From positions 1 through 27,897 of the forward strand of contig QFPW01000030.1 of assembly GCA_003241785.1 (NCBI GenBank): 27,897 nt of DNA, in the 5' to 3' direction. Below are positions 16,242 through 23,921 of this stretch, piece after piece. A program made the position numbers and the translations under genes. Within the stretch, counting starts at the first letter, position 1; the number at the start of each line of letters is the position of its first letter. This stretch comes from Rhodovulum sulfidophilum (GTDB lineage Bacteria; Pseudomonadota; Alphaproteobacteria; Rhodobacterales; Rhodobacteraceae). Below the pieces are notes generated by a model. It saw only the letters and a program-made list of their open reading frames with translations. It had not been told where the DNA came from and made no database searches.

Positions 16242-19172
16242 ATGGAAAAGACATTCGACGCGCGGAGCGCGGAAGCCGAGATCGCCGACCTCTGGGACGC
16301 GGCGGGCGCCTTCGTGGCCGGGGCGAATGCCAAGCCGGGGGGGAAGCCCTTCGCGATCCTGCTGCCGCCGCCGAACGTCACCGGCAGCCTGCACATGGGC
16401 CATGCCTTCAACCACACGCTGATGGATATCCTCGCGCGCTGGCACCGGATGAAGGGCGACGACGTGCTCTGGCAGCCCGGCCTCGACCACGCCGGCATCG
16501 CGACCCAGATGGTCGTCGAGCGCCGCCTCGCCGCCGCGGGGAACGTCGGCCGCCGCGAGATGGGCCGCGAGGCCTTCACCGCGAAGGTCTGGGAATGGAA
16601 GGGCCAGTCCGGCGGCACCATCCTCGAACAGTCGCGCCGGCTCGGCGACAGCTTCGACCTCAGCCGGAACGCCTTCACCATGTCGGGCGCCCCGGGCGCG
16701 CCGGCCGGCGAGGAAGGCAATTTCCACGACGCGGTTCTGAAAGCCTTCGTCGCCCTTTACGAGAAGGGGCTCATCTACCGCGGCAAGCGGCTCGTGAACT
16801 GGGACCCGCATTTCGAGACCGCGATCTCCGACCTCGAGGTCGAGCAGGTCGAGGAGAAGGGCAGCCTCTGGCGCCTGCGCTATCCGCTCGAGCACGGCGC
16901 GACCTACGAGCACCCGGTCGAGTTCGACGAAGAGGGCAAGCCCACCGCCTGGGAGACCCGCGACTATCTCGTCGTCGCGACCACGCGGCCCGAGACGATG
17001 CTGGGCGACACCGGCGTCGCGGTGAATCCCGAGGACCCGCGCTACACGCATCTGATCGGCAAGACCGTGCGCCTGCCGCTGGTCGGCCGCTCGATCCCGA
17101 TCGTCGCCGACGCCTACGCCGATCCGGCCAAGGGCACCGGCGCGGTGAAGATCACCCCGGCGCATGACTTCAACGACTGGGACGTCGGCAAGCGCGCGGG
17201 CCTGCGCGTCATCAACGTCATGGGCACGCGCGGCCAGATCGTGCTGAAGGACAACGCGGACTTCTGGGAGGGCGTCGACGGCTCGGACGCGCTCGGCGAT
17301 CTCGACGGGCGCGACCGCTACGAGGCGCGCGACATGATCGTGACGCTCGCGGGCGACGAGGGCTGGCTCGACGGGATCGACTCCGAGCTGCACATGGTCC
17401 CGCACGGCGACCGCTCCAAGGTCGCGATCGAGCCCCTGCTGACCGACCAGTGGTTCGTGAAGACCGAAGGGCTCGCCGAGAAGGCGATGGAGGCGGTCCG
17501 CTCAGGAAAGACGCGGATCCTGCCGGAGCGCGACGAGAAGACCTTCTTCCACTGGATGGAGAACATCGAGCCCTGGTGCATCTCGCGCCAGCTCTGGTGG
17601 GGACACCAGATCCCGGTCTGGTACGGGCCGAGCGTTACCCACCTTCAGTTTGAGAGCGGCGGCGAGGGCGACATCTGGAACTACGACGAGCCCGTTGCCT
17701 TCTGCGCGCCGACTTTCCGAGCGGCCGTCGAACAAGCGGCGGATTACTACCACGAGCAGGGCGCGTACTGCACCCTCTCCGCCTCACCGGCCGATGATGC
17801 GGTGCAAGCGTCGAGATTATCCGATGAGGCAGGGATCGACGCGGATCACGAGGGCCGACTGATCCACTTCTGGCGCGACCCCGACGTCCTCGACACCTGG
17901 TTCTCCTCCGGGATCTGGCCGATCGGCACGCTCGGCTGGCCGGAACAGACCGAGGAACTCGCGAAATACTACCCGACCTCGGTGCTCGTGACCGGCTTCG
18001 ACATCATCTTCTTCTGGGTCGCCCGGATGATGATGATGCAGCTCGAGCTCGTCGACGAGGTGCCGTTCCACGACGTCTACGTCCATGCACTCGTCCGCGA
18101 CGAGAAGGGCAAGAAGATGTCGAAGAGCCTCGGGAACGTGCTCGATCCCATTGATCTCATCGACGAATTCGGCGCGGACGCGGTGCGGTTCACCCTCACG
18201 GCGATGGCGGCGATGGGGCGCGACCTGAAGCTCTCGAAGGACCGGATCGCGGGCTATCGCAACTTCGGCACCAAGCTCTGGAACGCCGCGCGCTTCGCCG
18301 AGATGAACGAATGCGCGCGCGTCGAGGGCTTTGACCCGAGATCCGTCACGCTGACCGCGAACAAATGGATCGTCGGCGAGACCGGCCGGGTGCGCGAGGA
18401 GCTGGACGCCGCGCTGACCGCCTATCGCTTCAACGACGCGGCGAACGCGCTCTACGCCTTTGTCTGGGGCAAGGTCTGCGACTGGTACGTCGAGCTCGCG
18501 AAGCCGCTGTTCCAGGACGCGGCGGCGGTGGACGAGACGCGCGCGACCATGGCCTGGGTGCTCGACCAGTGCCTCCTGCTGCTGCATCCTATGATGCCCT
18601 TCATCACCGAGAGCCTCTGGGGCCAGACCGGCGATCGCGCGAAGCTGCTGGTCCACGGCGACTGGCCGGAATACGGCGCCGACCTGATCGACGCGGCGGC
18701 CGACGCCGAGATGGGCTGGATCACCGGGCTCATCGACGAGATCCGCTCGGTCCGCGCGCAGATGCGCGTGCCCGCCGGCGCCAAGGTGCCGCTGATCGCG
18801 CTCGAGGTCTCGCCCGCGCAGGCCGAGGCGCTGGAGCGCAACCGCGCGCTCGTAGCGCGGCTCGCCCGGGTCGAGCGGTTCGAGCAGGCGGCCGAGGCGC
18901 CGAAGGGCGCGGTGACGGTGACGCGCGACGGCGCCACCTTCTGCCTGCCGCTCGCCGAGGTGATCGACATCGCCGCCGAGCGTGACCGGCTCGCGAAGGC
19001 GATGGCGAAGCTCGACAAGGAGGCCGGGCAGCTCAGGGCCAAGCTCTCAAACGAGAAGTTCATCGCCAACGCCAAGGAAGAGGTGGTGGACGAGGCCCGC
19101 GCCAATCTCGAGGCCAAGGAGGAGGAACTCGCCATCCTCCGCGCCGCGCGGGAGCGCCTCGCGGCGCTCTGA
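16242..19172 (+). CDS. valS: Valine--tRNA ligase
   Basis: A 976-residue class I aminoacyl-tRNA synthetase that charges tRNA-Val. HIGH motif is HMGH (51-54, after PPPNVTGSL), the editing domain contains VVATTRPETMLGDT and the KMSKS motif is at 625-629. Other catalytic landmarks are ISRQLWWGHQIPVWY and VLDTWFSSGIWP. The C-terminus is a coiled-coil tRNA-binding arm (AERDRLAKAMAKLDKEAGQL onward). The ATG at 16242 fits the family start MEKTFDA; the open frame upstream runs through repeats and is not coding. An insertion of roughly 45 residues relative to the Escherichia coli enzyme lies between WWGHQIPVWY and LDTWFSS, and codons in about 17630-17860 are unlike the rest of the gene. Repeat arrays lie on both sides. 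Confidence 0.97.
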   Translation: MEKTFDARSAEAEIADLWDAAGAFVAGANAKPGGKPFAILLPPPNVTGSLHMGHAFNHTLMDILARWHRMKGDDVLWQPGLDHAGIATQMVVERRLAAAGNVGRREMGREAFTAKVWEWKGQSGGTILEQSRRLGDSFDLSRNAFTMSGAPGAPAGEEGNFHDAVLKAFVALYEKGLIYRGKRLVNWDPHFETAISDLEVEQVEEKGSLWRLRYPLEHGATYEHPVEFDEEGKPTAWETRDYLVVATTRPETMLGDTGVAVNPEDPRYTHLIGKTVRLPLVGRSIPIVADAYADPAKGTGAVKITPAHDFNDWDVGKRAGLRVINVMGTRGQIVLKDNADFWEGVDGSDALGDLDGRDRYEARDMIVTLAGDEGWLDGIDSELHMVPHGDRSKVAIEPLLTDQWFVKTEGLAEKAMEAVRSGKTRILPERDEKTFFHWMENIEPWCISRQLWWGHQIPVWYGPSVTHLQFESGGEGDIWNYDEPVAFCAPTFRAAVEQAADYYHEQGAYCTLSASPADDAVQASRLSDEAGIDADHEGRLIHFWRDPDVLDTWFSSGIWPIGTLGWPEQTEELAKYYPTSVLVTGFDIIFFWVARMMMMQLELVDEVPFHDVYVHALVRDEKGKKMSKSLGNVLDPIDLIDEFGADAVRFTLTAMAAMGRDLKLSKDRIAGYRNFGTKLWNAARFAEMNECARVEGFDPRSVTLTANKWIVGETGRVREELDAALTAYRFNDAANALYAFVWGKVCDWYVELAKPLFQDAAAVDETRATMAWVLDQCLLLLHPMMPFITESLWGQTGDRAKLLVHGDWPEYGADLIDAAADAEMGWITGLIDEIRSVRAQMRVPAGAKVPLIALEVSPAQAEALERNRALVARLARVERFEQAAEAPKGAVTVTRDGATFCLPLAEVIDIAAERDRLAKAMAKLDKEAGQLRAKLSNEKFIANAKEEVVDEARANLEAKEEELAILRAARERLAAL

Positions 19173-19186
19173 GCCGCGAGAGCGGC
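19173..19186 (+). terminator. Small hairpin directly after valS
   Basis: GCCGC-GAGA-GCGGC forms a 5-bp stem with a GNRA-type loop immediately after the valS stop. It lacks a T-run and runs straight into the repeat array, so it is a weak terminator candidate. Confidence 0.3.
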
Positions 19187-19512
19187 GCCGTCCCGGGCTC
19201 GCCCCGGGACCTCGATCCCCGCGCGCGGGGCCACGGAAAGGGCGTCGAGGCCCCGGATCAAGTCCGGGGCCGCGGCGTGCCCTTCGCCCCCCTCTCGATC
19301 CAAGCTCCGCTGTCCCGGGCTTGACCCGGGACCTCGAACCGCGCGCGCGGCGCCACGGAAATGGCGTCGAGGCCCCGGGTCGAGCCCGGGGCGGCGTGCC
19401 CTTCGCCCCCTCGGCCCCAAGCTCCGCCGTCCCGGGCTCGCCCCGGAACCTCGATCCCCGCGCGTGGCGCCACGGAAATGGCGTCGAGGCCGCGGGTCGA
19501 GCCCGGGGCGGC
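19187..19512. repeat. BIME-like tandem array, three units of about 120 bp
   Basis: Each unit has a left arm built on GTCCCGGG...CCCGGGAC followed by CTCGA, a spacer containing GCCACGGAAA(T)GGCG, and an inverted right arm starting TCGAG and built on GCCCCGG...CCGGGGC. Left arms start at 19187, 19309 and 19426 (period 122 and 117); right arms start at 19245, 19367 and 19484. Units one and two share a linker with GGCGTGCCCTTCGCCCCC. The array fills the gap between the stops of the convergent valS and ACT-domain genes. Arms differ by only a few substitutions. Confidence 0.85.
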
Positions 19513-19535
19513 GGTGGGCCGGCGACACGCCTTCG

Positions 19536-19946
19536 TCAGCGCGCGGCTTCCTGCGCGGCGCGCAGCAGGATGAGCGCGTTGGCGGCCATCTCGCGCGGCA
19601 CGAAGACATGGTCGTGGTGATAGGCCGCGATCATGTTGCAGGGGATGCCCGCCTCGGCGAGCGCGGTCGCGACGCCGGCCGTGAGCCCGACGCCGTCGAG
19701 CGCGGAATGGACCGTGAGCACGATCCGCGTCATCGGCAGGCCGGTGTCGAAGCCGAACCGGACCGCCTCGGCCCGGGGCAGCACCAGCGTGATCCCCTCG
19801 GCCTCGCGGAAGGTCGCGAGCGCGGCCGGTGCCACGCGCGCGGCGAGGGCGGGGTCGCGCGTGACGCAGAAATGATAGGTCTCCGGATCCGGCACCGGCG
19901 TCATATTGGCCAGCATCTCGCGGCGATCGCGCGTCAGGTCGGACAC
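19536..19946 (-). CDS. Small ACT-domain protein
   Basis: A 136-residue protein of the alphaproteobacterial ACT-domain family. Residues about 14-65 (MTPVPDPETYHFCVTRD...FREAEGITLVLP) and the ACT core about 68-130 (IVLTVHSALDGVGLTAGVATALAEAGIPCNMIAAYHHDHVFVP) are characteristic. ACT domains bind small ligands, often amino acids, to regulate enzymes; no catalytic domain is attached. A GTG start at 19946 is preferred because it has GGAG eight bases upstream and the family begins SDL...; ATG at 19916 would remove ten residues. It is divergent from a HisC-like aminotransferase, with about 130 bases between starts, and convergent with valS across the repeat array. Its ligand and partner are unknown. 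Confidence 0.85.
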   Translation of the reverse strand: MSDLTRDRREMLANMTPVPDPETYHFCVTRDPALAARVAPAALATFREAEGITLVLPRAEAVRFGFDTGLPMTRIVLTVHSALDGVGLTAGVATALAEAGIPCNMIAAYHHDHVFVPREMAANALILLRAAQEAAR

Positions 19947-20078
19947 TCGGGGAACTCCGTCACGGGGGGAACGGCTCCAAGCTAGCGGAGCGGCCTCCCG
20001 CGCCGCAAGCCTCCGTTGCGCCGCGGCCGGGCGGCTGGCATAGAAGGCGGCCGAAGGGTTCGACCGAGGGAGGGAGCG

Positions 20079-20117
20079 ATGCCGAAGCGTGATCCGGAAG
20101 CGCCGCGATGCGCCTGA
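20079..20117 (+). other. Twelve-codon upstream ORF overlapping the aminotransferase start
   Basis: An ATG with a very strong GGAGGG ribosome site opens the reading frame MPKRDPEAPRCA, which stops at 20115-20117, just inside the aminotransferase gene that starts at 20108 in another frame. It could be a leader peptide for coupled translation, or the true N-terminus separated from the gene by a frameshift. Confidence 0.35.
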
Positions 20118-21211
20118 CGCCGCTCGCCGCCAGCCTGCCCGCGAGCGTGCCCTTCGTCGGGCCCGAGGCGCGGGAACGCGCGCGCGGCGCGGTCTTCCGT
20201 GCCCGGCTCGGCGCCAACGAGAGCGTGTTCGGCCCGTCGCCCCGCGCCGTCGCCGCGATGGCGGAGGCGGCGGCGCTGGCCTGGCGCTACGGCGATCCGG
20301 AGGCACACGACCTGCGCGCCGCGATCGCCGCGCATCATGGCGTGACGCCGGCGCATGTGATGCCGGGGCAGGGGATCGACGGCCTCCTCGGCAGTCTCGT
20401 CCGCCTGCTGGTCGCGCCCGGAACCCCGGTCGTGACCTCGCGCGGGGCCTATCCGACCTTCAACTACCACGTCACGGGCTTCGGCGGCGTGCTCCACATG
20501 GCGCCCTATCGCGACGACGCCGAGGATCCCGAGGCGCTGCTGGCGCTGGTCCGGGAGACCGGCGCGCCGCTCGTCTATCTCGCGAACCCCGACAATCCGA
20601 TGGGAAGCTGGCTCGACGCGGCGCGGATCACCGAACTCGTCGCGGGACTGCCCGAGGATTGCGTGCTGGTGCTCGACGAGGCCTACGCCGATTTCGCGCC
20701 GGAGGAAGCGGTGCCGGTGCTCGACGCGGACGAGCCGCGGGTGATCCGGATGCGCACCTTCTCCAAGGCGCACGGGCTCGCGGGGCTCCGCGTCGGCTAC
20801 GCGCTCGGGAACCCGGCGCTGATCGCAGCCTTCGACCGGGTGCGCGACCATTTCGGCCTCGGGATCATCGCCCAGGCCGGCGCGCTGGCGGCGCTCCGGG
20901 ACCGCGACTGGCTCGCCTCGGTCGTGGGCCGGGTCGCCGCGGCGCGCGCGCGGATCGGGCAGATCGCGGCGGCGAACGGGCTCCGCGCGCTGCCCTCGGC
21001 GACCAATTTCGTCGCGGTCGATTGCGGCCGCGACGGCGATTTCGCCCGCGGCGTGCTCGACGGGCTGATCGAGCGCGGCATCTTCGTCCGCATGCCCTTC
21101 GTGGCGCCGCAGGACCGCTGCGTGCGGATCAGCGCCGGGACGGAAGCGGATCTCGACCTGCTGGCGCAGGCGCTGCCACGCGCGCTCGAGGCGGCGCTGG
21201 TCGCGGGGTAG
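20108..21211 (+). CDS. HisC-like PLP-dependent aminotransferase
   Basis: A 367-residue fold-type I class I/II aminotransferase. The PLP Schiff-base lysine is Lys220 in TFSKAHGLAGLRVGY, with Arg228 for phosphate binding. NPDNPMG (160-166) and LDEAYADF (189-196) are the cofactor-binding segments, and GANES (35-39) is the substrate-loop motif of the HisC group. It probably transfers an amino group between an amino acid and a 2-oxo acid. Histidinol-phosphate activity is possible but unproven, since no his genes are near. The ATG at 20108 has only a GGAAG site; a stronger ribosome site belongs to the short upstream ORF. It is divergent from the ACT-domain gene and followed by a hairpin and repeat. 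Confidence 0.88.
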   Translation: MRLTPLAASLPASVPFVGPEARERARGAVFRARLGANESVFGPSPRAVAAMAEAAALAWRYGDPEAHDLRAAIAAHHGVTPAHVMPGQGIDGLLGSLVRLLVAPGTPVVTSRGAYPTFNYHVTGFGGVLHMAPYRDDAEDPEALLALVRETGAPLVYLANPDNPMGSWLDAARITELVAGLPEDCVLVLDEAYADFAPEEAVPVLDADEPRVIRMRTFSKAHGLAGLRVGYALGNPALIAAFDRVRDHFGLGIIAQAGALAALRDRDWLASVVGRVAAARARIGQIAAANGLRALPSATNFVAVDCGRDGDFARGVLDGLIERGIFVRMPFVAPQDRCVRISAGTEADLDLLAQALPRALEAALVAG

Positions 21212-21222
21212 GCGCGAGGGAC

Positions 21223-21242
21223 GGTGGGCGGAATCGCCCACC
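21223..21242 (+). terminator. Hairpin after the aminotransferase
   Basis: GGTGGGCG-GAAT-CGCCCACC is a perfect 8-bp stem 11 bases after the stop codon. It lacks a T-run, so termination is inferred from position and stem strength. Confidence 0.5.
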
Positions 21243-21259
21243 CTACGGCGGCGCGCGAT

Positions 21260-21337
21260 CCGCTGTCCCGGGCTTGACCCGGGACCTCGAAGCTCGGGAG
21301 TTGGGGTCGAGGTCCCGGGTCGAGCCCGGGACAGCGG
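21260..21337. repeat. Near-perfect 31 bp inverted repeat with GTCCCGGG palindromes
   Basis: Arms 21260-21290 and 21307-21337 are inverted copies with one mismatch by eye and a 16-base spacer. Each arm contains the GTCCCGGG/CCCGGGAC palindrome followed by CTCGA and preceded by CCGCT. It is the cleanest example of the element seen around valS. It sits between the convergent aminotransferase and LLM monooxygenase genes. Confidence 0.85.
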
Positions 21338-21345
21338 GGGAGGGA

Positions 21346-21358
21346 CCGGCTTCGCCGG
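21346..21358 (-). terminator. Small hairpin after the LLM monooxygenase
   Basis: CCGGC-TTC-GCCGG is a 5-bp stem directly after the minus-strand stop at 21360-21362. It has no T-run and is only a weak terminator candidate. Confidence 0.3.
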
Positions 21359-21359
21359 C

Positions 21360-22421
21360 CTATCCCGCCACGCGTTCCGGAGCCTTGACGCCGAGCGCCT
21401 GGCGGACCGCCGGGGCGACCTTGTCGCCGTAGAGCTCGATCGCCTTCATGAGCTCGGCGTGCGGCACGAGGCCGATCGCCTGCTGCAGCAGGAACCGGTC
21501 CATGCCGAAGATCTCGTGCGCGGCGAGGATCTTGTCGGTGACCTCGGCCGGCGAGCCGACGAAGAGCGCCCCGTCCGGACCCCGCGCCGCGTCGAAATGC
21601 GCGCGATTCGTCGGTCCCCAGCCGCGCTCGCGGCCGATCCGGTTCATCACCGCCGCCTGCGGCCCGTAGAAGACGTCGCCCGCCGCCTGGCTGGTCTCGC
21701 CGACGAAGCCATGCACGTTGATCGAGGTGCGCAACCCGGCGGGATCGACCTCGTTCTGCGCGGCGGCGCGGCGGTAGAGGTCGAACAGCGGCGCGAAGCG
21801 CGCCGGCTCGCCGCCGATGATCGCGAGCGCCACCGGCAGGCCGAGCATGCCCGCCCGCGCCACCGACTGCGGCGTGCCGCCGACCGCGAGCCAGATCGGC
21901 AGCTTGCCGTTCACCGGGCGCGGATAGACGCCGCGATGGTCGATCTCCGGCGTGTGGTCGGTGCCGGGCCAGTCGATGAACTCGTTTTCGTTGAGCGCCA
22001 TCAGGAGCGCGAGCTTCTCGGCGAAGAGCGCGTCGTAGTCCTTCAGGTCGTAGCCGAACAGCGGGAAGGATTCGATGAACGACCCCCGGCCCGCCATGAT
22101 CTCCGCCCGGCCGCCGCTGAGGTTGTCGAGCGTGGCGAACTGCTGGAAGACGCGGATCGGATCATCCGACGACAGCACGGTTACCGCGCTCGACAGCCGG
22201 ATCCGCCGCGTCGCCGGCGCGGCGGCGGCGAGCGCCACGGCGGGCGCGGAGACCGCGTAGTCGGAGCGATGGTGCTCGCCGAGGCCGAAGACATCGAGGC
22301 CGAGCTGGTCGGCGAGGGTGATCTCCTCGATCAGGTTGCGCAGCCGCTCGGCCGGACCGACCCGGAGCCCGCTGGCCGGGTCCTGGCCGATATCGCCGAA
22401 AGTGTAGAGCCCGAGTTCCAT
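21360..22421 (-). CDS. LLM-class flavin-dependent monooxygenase
   Basis: A 353-residue bacterial luciferase-like (TIM-barrel) protein. The start MELGLYTFGDIG, GLGEHHRSDYAVSAP (46-60), the segment SSAVTVLSSDDPIRVFQQFATLDNLSGGRAEIMAGRGSF (77-115) and FGYDLKDYD match the Atu2307/SP_0267-type family of LLM monooxygenases. Such enzymes use reduced FMN supplied by a separate reductase to oxygenate an unidentified substrate. The ATG is backed by AGGAGG five bases upstream. It is a single-gene unit on the minus strand; its stop is convergent with the aminotransferase across a repeat. No flavin reductase gene is nearby. Confidence 0.9.
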   Translation of the reverse strand: MELGLYTFGDIGQDPASGLRVGPAERLRNLIEEITLADQLGLDVFGLGEHHRSDYAVSAPAVALAAAAPATRRIRLSSAVTVLSSDDPIRVFQQFATLDNLSGGRAEIMAGRGSFIESFPLFGYDLKDYDALFAEKLALLMALNENEFIDWPGTDHTPEIDHRGVYPRPVNGKLPIWLAVGGTPQSVARAGMLGLPVALAIIGGEPARFAPLFDLYRRAAAQNEVDPAGLRTSINVHGFVGETSQAAGDVFYGPQAAVMNRIGRERGWGPTNRAHFDAARGPDGALFVGSPAEVTDKILAAHEIFGMDRFLLQQAIGLVPHAELMKAIELYGDKVAPAVRQALGVKAPERVAG

Positions 22422-22544
22422 CGCCGCCTCCTGTCCCCTCGTGATGACCAGAGATAGGCGCCGGCCGCGCGGGCCGCCAGCCGCCGCCCGGCAACAGTCC
22501 TTTTCCGCGCCGGCCGGAACGGGGCCGCTCGCGAAAGGCGCCGG

Positions 22545-22587
22545 CCGGAAACGGAAAGAGCCGCCGCGAGGTAATTCGCGACGGCTC
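22545..22587 (-). terminator. Intrinsic terminator of the type I secretion operon
   Basis: On the minus strand, GAGCCG pairs with CGGCTC and, past one mismatch, CGCGA pairs with TCGCG around a six-base loop (22558-22587). It is followed by TTTCCGTTTCCG (22546-22557). It begins 27 bases after the stop of the membrane-fusion gene. This is the only hairpin in the window with a T-rich tail on the right side. Confidence 0.65.
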
Positions 22588-22613
22588 TCTCCCCAACTTC
22601 GCGGGCCGCGGGA

Positions 22614-23921
22614 TCAGGTCTCCTGGAACGCGCGGGCGAAGTAATCGGTGAAGGGCTTCACGAAGTGGCTGAGCGGGCTGCGCGGCTGGGTGCCGATGAA
22701 GGCCTCGACCGGCATGCCGGGCAGCAGCGTCTGGTGCGACAGCCGCCCGCGCTCGTTCTCGTCGATCTGGATGTCGGCGGTGTAGTAGCGCATGCCGCGC
22801 TGCTGGTCCTCGACCGCGTCGGCGGAGATCGACACCACGTGGCCGTCGACCTCGGGCGTGGTGCGCGAGTCGAAGGCCGAGAAGCGCAGCGTCGCGATCT
22901 GGCCGACGTGCACCTGGTCGATCGCGGTCGGCAGGATATGCCCGCGCACGATCAGCGGCGCGTCCTTCGGCACGATGTACATCACCGGCTCGGCGGCGCG
23001 GATCACGCCGCGCAGCGTGTCGGCGGTGTTGCCGTAGATGACGCCGTCGACCGGGGCGCGCAGCTGCAGCTTCGAGATCTGGTCGGTGAGCTCGGTCCGC
23101 CGCTCGCGCAGCTCGATCTCGCGGAATTCGAGGTCGCGCAGCTCGGTGATCGCATCCTCGCGGGTCTGGCTGTCGATCTGCACCCGGTTGATCTCGAGCT
23201 CGGCGATCTTGCCGCGGTTCTCGGCCATGTTGGCGTCGATCTGCCCGGTGGTGCCCTCGAGCTCGGCCAGCGTGCGCTGGAGCGCGAGGAGCTTGCCGAT
23301 CTCGGTCAGGCCCTTGTCGAGCAGCGTCTGCTGCTGGGTGACCTCCTGCCGGATCAGGCGGGTCTGCTCCGCCGTCGCCTTCTGCATCGCCACGAGGCCG
23401 TCGGTCTGCTGCTGGATCTGCGCCTGGCGCTCGGTGATCTGCCCGCTCTGGTCGCTCTCGAGCTTGCGGCCCGCCGCGAACTGCTGCTGCTGCGCCTTCA
23501 TCAGGTCGTTCATCTTCGGGTTGGTCTTCGCTTCCTCCAGAAGCTCCGGATCGAAGGTGATCGCGTCCAGCCCGTCGCGCTCGGAGGCGAGCCGGCCCTT
23601 GCGGGCGAGGATCTCGTACCACTGGCCCTCGACGATGCCGAGCTCGGTGACGAGGCTGTCACCCTCGAGCGTGACGAGCACGTCGCCGCGCTTCACCACG
23701 TCGCCGTTCTTCACGTTCAGGGTCTCGATCACCCCGCCGGTCGGGTGCTGCACCACCTGGCGGTTGCCCTCGACCTCGAGATTGCCCGAGACGACCACCG
23801 CCCCGGAGATCTTGGTGACCGCCGCCCAGGCCCCGAGACCGAAGACCATCACGCCGAGCACGACGTAGCCTCCGATCACGAACCGGCGGATGTTCCAGTC
23901 GCCCTTTTCCCTGCCGCTCAT
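22614..23921 (-). CDS. Type I secretion membrane fusion protein, HlyD family
   Basis: A 435-residue periplasmic adaptor. A short cytoplasmic tail is followed by one membrane helix (about 14-36), a first lipoyl-like half (QHPTGGVIETLNVKNGDVVKRGDVLVTLEG, 58-87), a long alpha-helical coiled-coil hairpin (about 95-285, Gln/Glu rich), the second lipoyl half (LQLRAPVDGVIYG, 285-297) and a beta-barrel C-terminal region ending PLSHFVKPFTDYFARAFQET. It links the inner-membrane ABC exporter to a TolC channel. Its ATG overlaps the exporter's TGA (ATGA), and a GGAGG site lies nine bases upstream, so translation is coupled. An intrinsic terminator follows. Confidence 0.93.
   Translation of the reverse strand: MSGREKGDWNIRRFVIGGYVVLGVMVFGLGAWAAVTKISGAVVVSGNLEVEGNRQVVQHPTGGVIETLNVKNGDVVKRGDVLVTLEGDSLVTELGIVEGQWYEILARKGRLASERDGLDAITFDPELLEEAKTNPKMNDLMKAQQQQFAAGRKLESDQSGQITERQAQIQQQTDGLVAMQKATAEQTRLIRQEVTQQQTLLDKGLTEIGKLLALQRTLAELEGTTGQIDANMAENRGKIAELEINRVQIDSQTREDAITELRDLEFREIELRERRTELTDQISKLQLRAPVDGVIYGNTADTLRGVIRAAEPVMYIVPKDAPLIVRGHILPTAIDQVHVGQIATLRFSAFDSRTTPEVDGHVVSISADAVEDQQRGMRYYTADIQIDENERGRLSHQTLLPGMPVEAFIGTQPRSPLSHFVKPFTDYFARAFQET

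Noticed and set aside
19187..19512. Possible CRISPR array from regularly spaced palindromes
   Set aside because: The period is about 120 bp, the intervening sequences are themselves repeated rather than unique, and no cas gene is present.
19947..20306. Extended N-terminus of the ACT-domain protein
   Set aside because: It overlaps the divergent aminotransferase gene and is Arg/Pro/Ala-rich shadow sequence.
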